Shown piece by piece: positions 62,517-64,000 of a DNA stretch of 64,000 nt. This DNA is from Rhynchopus sp. YZ270_cl-10. Taxonomy: Eukaryota > Euglenozoa > Diplonemea > Diplonemida > Diplonemidae. Position 1 is the first letter of the stretch. Every line of letters begins with the position of its first letter. The notes beneath the pieces were generated by a model. It worked only from the letters and a program-made list of their open reading frames with translations. It made no database searches and was not told the DNA's origin. A program made the translations under genes and the position numbers. Where the stretch lies: contig OZ037924.1 of NCBI GenBank assembly GCA_964035575.1, forward strand, positions 372,001 to 436,000, written 5' to 3'.

Positions 62517-62966
62517 TCACGCCACAAAATCATTCCGCAACCAGGTCCGCCATTCTTCTGAGTTGTCTGTCATGTCTTTTGGTGGTGACATAGCATGACC
62601 TGCAGCACGCATGACTTGCAGCTCCTTCTCAGCTAGCGCCTGTGTCTGCTGTTTAAGCACCTTTTGAAGGGAGTGGACCATGCCTTTGAGGTCTACGTTC
62701 TCATCCTGCAGGGTAGCCAGGTCGTTCTCGGCGCTGGAGAAGTCTTGCTCTTTGCCTTCATAATAACCGAGCTTTTCGAGTGTCGACTTGAGAGTCTCGC
62801 TTAAAGTGCATACTGCTTTGTCGCCAACCTCCTTCACAACCCGCATGTTATGTTTCGCCTCGCCCACCTCAGCCTCAAGCTGTCCTATGAGGGTCTGCTG
62901 GGAGGCGCATATCTTGGTCAAATCAGAGAGCTCGTTCTTCAGTGAGGCGACCTCGTTTGCGACTGC
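62517..62966 (-). CDS. Coiled-coil protein, terminal exon
   Basis: A 149-codon exon ending at the stop 62519-62517 (WRTWLRNDFVA). It starts at 62966 after the acceptor TTCTCCTTTTCAG; the frame upstream of that is a pyrimidine-rich, intron-like translation. The protein is a long heptad coiled coil (EVASLKNELSDLTK, QQTLIGQLEAEVGEAK, ENDLATLQDENVDLKGMV, QKVLKQQTQALAEKELQV) with a short tail containing SPPKDMTDNSEEW. Upstream exons must lie to the right, possibly beyond the window; I found no matching donor with confidence. No family assigned. Confidence 0.6.
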   Translation of the reverse strand, partial: AVANEVASLKNELSDLTKICASQQTLIGQLEAEVGEAKHNMRVVKEVGDKAVCTLSETLKSTLEKLGYYEGKEQDFSSAENDLATLQDENVDLKGMVHSLQKVLKQQTQALAEKELQVMRAAGHAMSPPKDMTDNSEEWRTWLRNDFVA

Positions 62967-63221
62967 CTGAAAAGGAGAAAAAAGAAAGAGTGATACGTTG
63001 GGTGCTGCGTTGTTTAAAAAAAGGGAGGAGGGGGTTTGAAAAGTTTGTAACAACTTTGTTGTTTTTGTTTTTTTGTTTTTGCTACTCTGTTTGGGGAAAA
63101 AAGGGAGGGAGGAGGGGTGGGGTACAAAATAGAGTGAAAAAAAGGGCGCTTATCGATAAATTTTTCAAATAAAAAGCGATTTTTTTGAAATCTTGGTTTG
63201 TTTTAGTGTAAAGGGGGGGTG

Positions 63222-63265
63222 GACCTATTATCCGGGTAGACCTATTATCCCTAGGATAATAGGTC
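63222..63265 (+). repeat. Direct pair plus perfect hairpin of GACCTATTATCC
   Basis: GACCTATTATCC at 63222-63233 is repeated at 63239-63250, and the second copy pairs with GGATAATAGGTC (63254-63265) across a 3-nt loop, a 12-bp perfect stem. Confidence 0.75.
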
Positions 63266-63734
63266 CCCCTGTTTTGGAGTTAAATTTTAACTTTTTAACT
63301 TTTGGGATGGTAAAAAAAATTTTATTAAAAATTTGGGGTGGGATTCTGGCGTTCGGCCAGTTTGCGTGCTCGCTTTCATGCCGGTTTTGCCAGCGCAGGC
63401 TGCAGCAAGGCCATCTTCCTTCCTGGCGTTGCAGCTGGGGCAGAGGGTCTGAGGATGATGGTGGGGCTGGTTGGGCAGGTTGGGCTGCTTGTACTTCTGC
63501 TGCTGGGGCATCTATCTCCATCACCTCAGAGTCCGCAGGGCTGTCTGGCTGCTCCACCTCCAAGACCTCTTCCTTCACCTGCAGCAGCTCCTCCTTCACC
63601 TCGCCTTTGCGCACCTTTGCCTTGTGCGTTGAACATCGCGTCCAGGCGCTTTTTTCCCTTCGGGAGGGCTTTTGGTGGCTTTGCCGCCAAAAGCTCGCAT
63701 CGTCGTCCTCAGTCTCGTCGTCTTCAATCACCAT
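63228..63734 (-). CDS. Acidic open frame of uncertain status
   Basis: 169 codons from the ATG at 63734 (MVIEDDETEDDDASFWRQ). The first 100 residues are acidic and protein-like (KGEVKEELLQVKEEVLEVEQ, SPADSEVMEIDAPAAE). The C-terminal part runs into the AT-rich flank and the 63239 hairpin. It lies between hairpin repeats and may be a captured or decayed exon, or an exon of the coiled-coil gene on the same strand. No domain recognised. Confidence 0.3.
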   Translation of the reverse strand: MVIEDDETEDDDASFWRQSHQKPSRREKSAWTRCSTHKAKVRKGEVKEELLQVKEEVLEVEQPDSPADSEVMEIDAPAAEVQAAQPAQPAPPSSSDPLPQLQRQEGRWPCCSLRWQNRHESEHANWPNARIPPQIFNKIFFTIPKVKKLKFNSKTGGPIILGIIGLPG

Positions 63735-63780
63735 CACGGCCTCCCGGTGAGCTTCCAGAGGTTCCGCAACACGTTAGCTA

Positions 63781-63800
63781 GCGCCGCAGGCGCACGGTAC
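63781..63800 (+). repeat. Tagged hairpin (GCGCC-GCA-GGCGC + ACGGTAC)
   Basis: Followed by GCTACTTTTT and CGCCATGCTGCATTCC, which also follow the 33224 copy, so about 50 bp are shared between the two sites. Confidence 0.75.
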
Positions 63801-63882
63801 GCTACTTTTTCTTTCGCCATGCTGCATTCCCCCATTCCGGTAAAATAGAAGAAAATTGTCCCCTACGAGTAGAATTCTGTGG

Positions 63883-63930
63883 GGGGTAGGTGAGAGGCGG
63901 GTCGGAGCCCCCGCCCCTCACCTACCCCCA
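63883..63930. repeat. Long GC-rich hairpin near the window end
   Basis: GGGGTAGGTGAG on the left pairs with CTCACCTACCCC on the right, enclosing GGCGGG/CCCGCC around a tcGGAg centre. The GGA loop resembles 61523-61557 but there is no ACGGTA tag. Confidence 0.7.
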
Positions 63931-64000
63931 CCCCAGCCCCAATCCAAAACCCAAATTACCTCCGTATGGACACGTATGTATTCTACCTTTTCAAAAATAA

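Overview
This is nuclear DNA of a microbial eukaryote (a protist), lineage not determined. Spliceosomal introns with GTATGT or GTATGC donors and CAG acceptors join exons in frame. The proteins are eukaryotic: a peroxin-12 N-terminus, a PPR protein, a nucleoredoxin-like protein, an Sfi1/centrin-binding-repeat protein, a six-TM class III cyclase and a secreted CAP protein. A PEX12 gene argues for peroxisomes and the Sfi1-like protein for centrin-based centrosomes or basal bodies. The Pro/Thr linker of the CAP protein recalls stramenopile and haptophyte secreted proteins, but that is too weak to assign a group. I recognise no rRNA gene, tRNA gene or CRISPR array.

Layout. 1-7.6 kb: PEX12 start, a 1,530-residue nucleoredoxin-like membrane protein and a PPR-like protein. 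7.6-13.4 kb: intergenic DNA full of homopolymer runs and short hairpin modules, with a hAT-like MITE. 13.4-19.3 kb: a tyrosine-recombinase (YR) retrotransposon with split direct repeats, set in GA microsatellites. 19.3-37 kb: gene-free DNA with a PIF/Harbinger-like MITE, a 1.2-kb near-perfect palindrome, a 2.2-kb foldback element, a cluster of strong hairpins and a hAT-like MITE carrying a heptamer satellite. 37-49.5 kb: a three-exon zinc-finger/ubiquitin-like gene, a second Harbinger-like MITE with a heptamer satellite, and a 2,623-residue Sfi1-like gene. 49.5-64 kb: more modules, a 133-bp MITE, the adenylate cyclase, the CAP-WD40 gene, and the last exon of a coiled-coil gene in a repeat-rich end.

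All recognisable host genes, and the YR element, lie on the minus strand. No operon-like functional grouping is visible; the genes look like independent housekeeping, signalling and cytoskeletal functions.

The most unusual content is non-coding. At least ten families of 35-125-nt modules (called A to M here), most able to form a hairpin and most bordered by A, T or G runs, recur dozens of times between genes and in at least one intron. A separate set of hairpins with different stems shares a 3' ACGGTA tag. Several MITEs have terminal inverted repeats (TIRs) and target-site duplications (TSDs) that can be read directly from the sequence.
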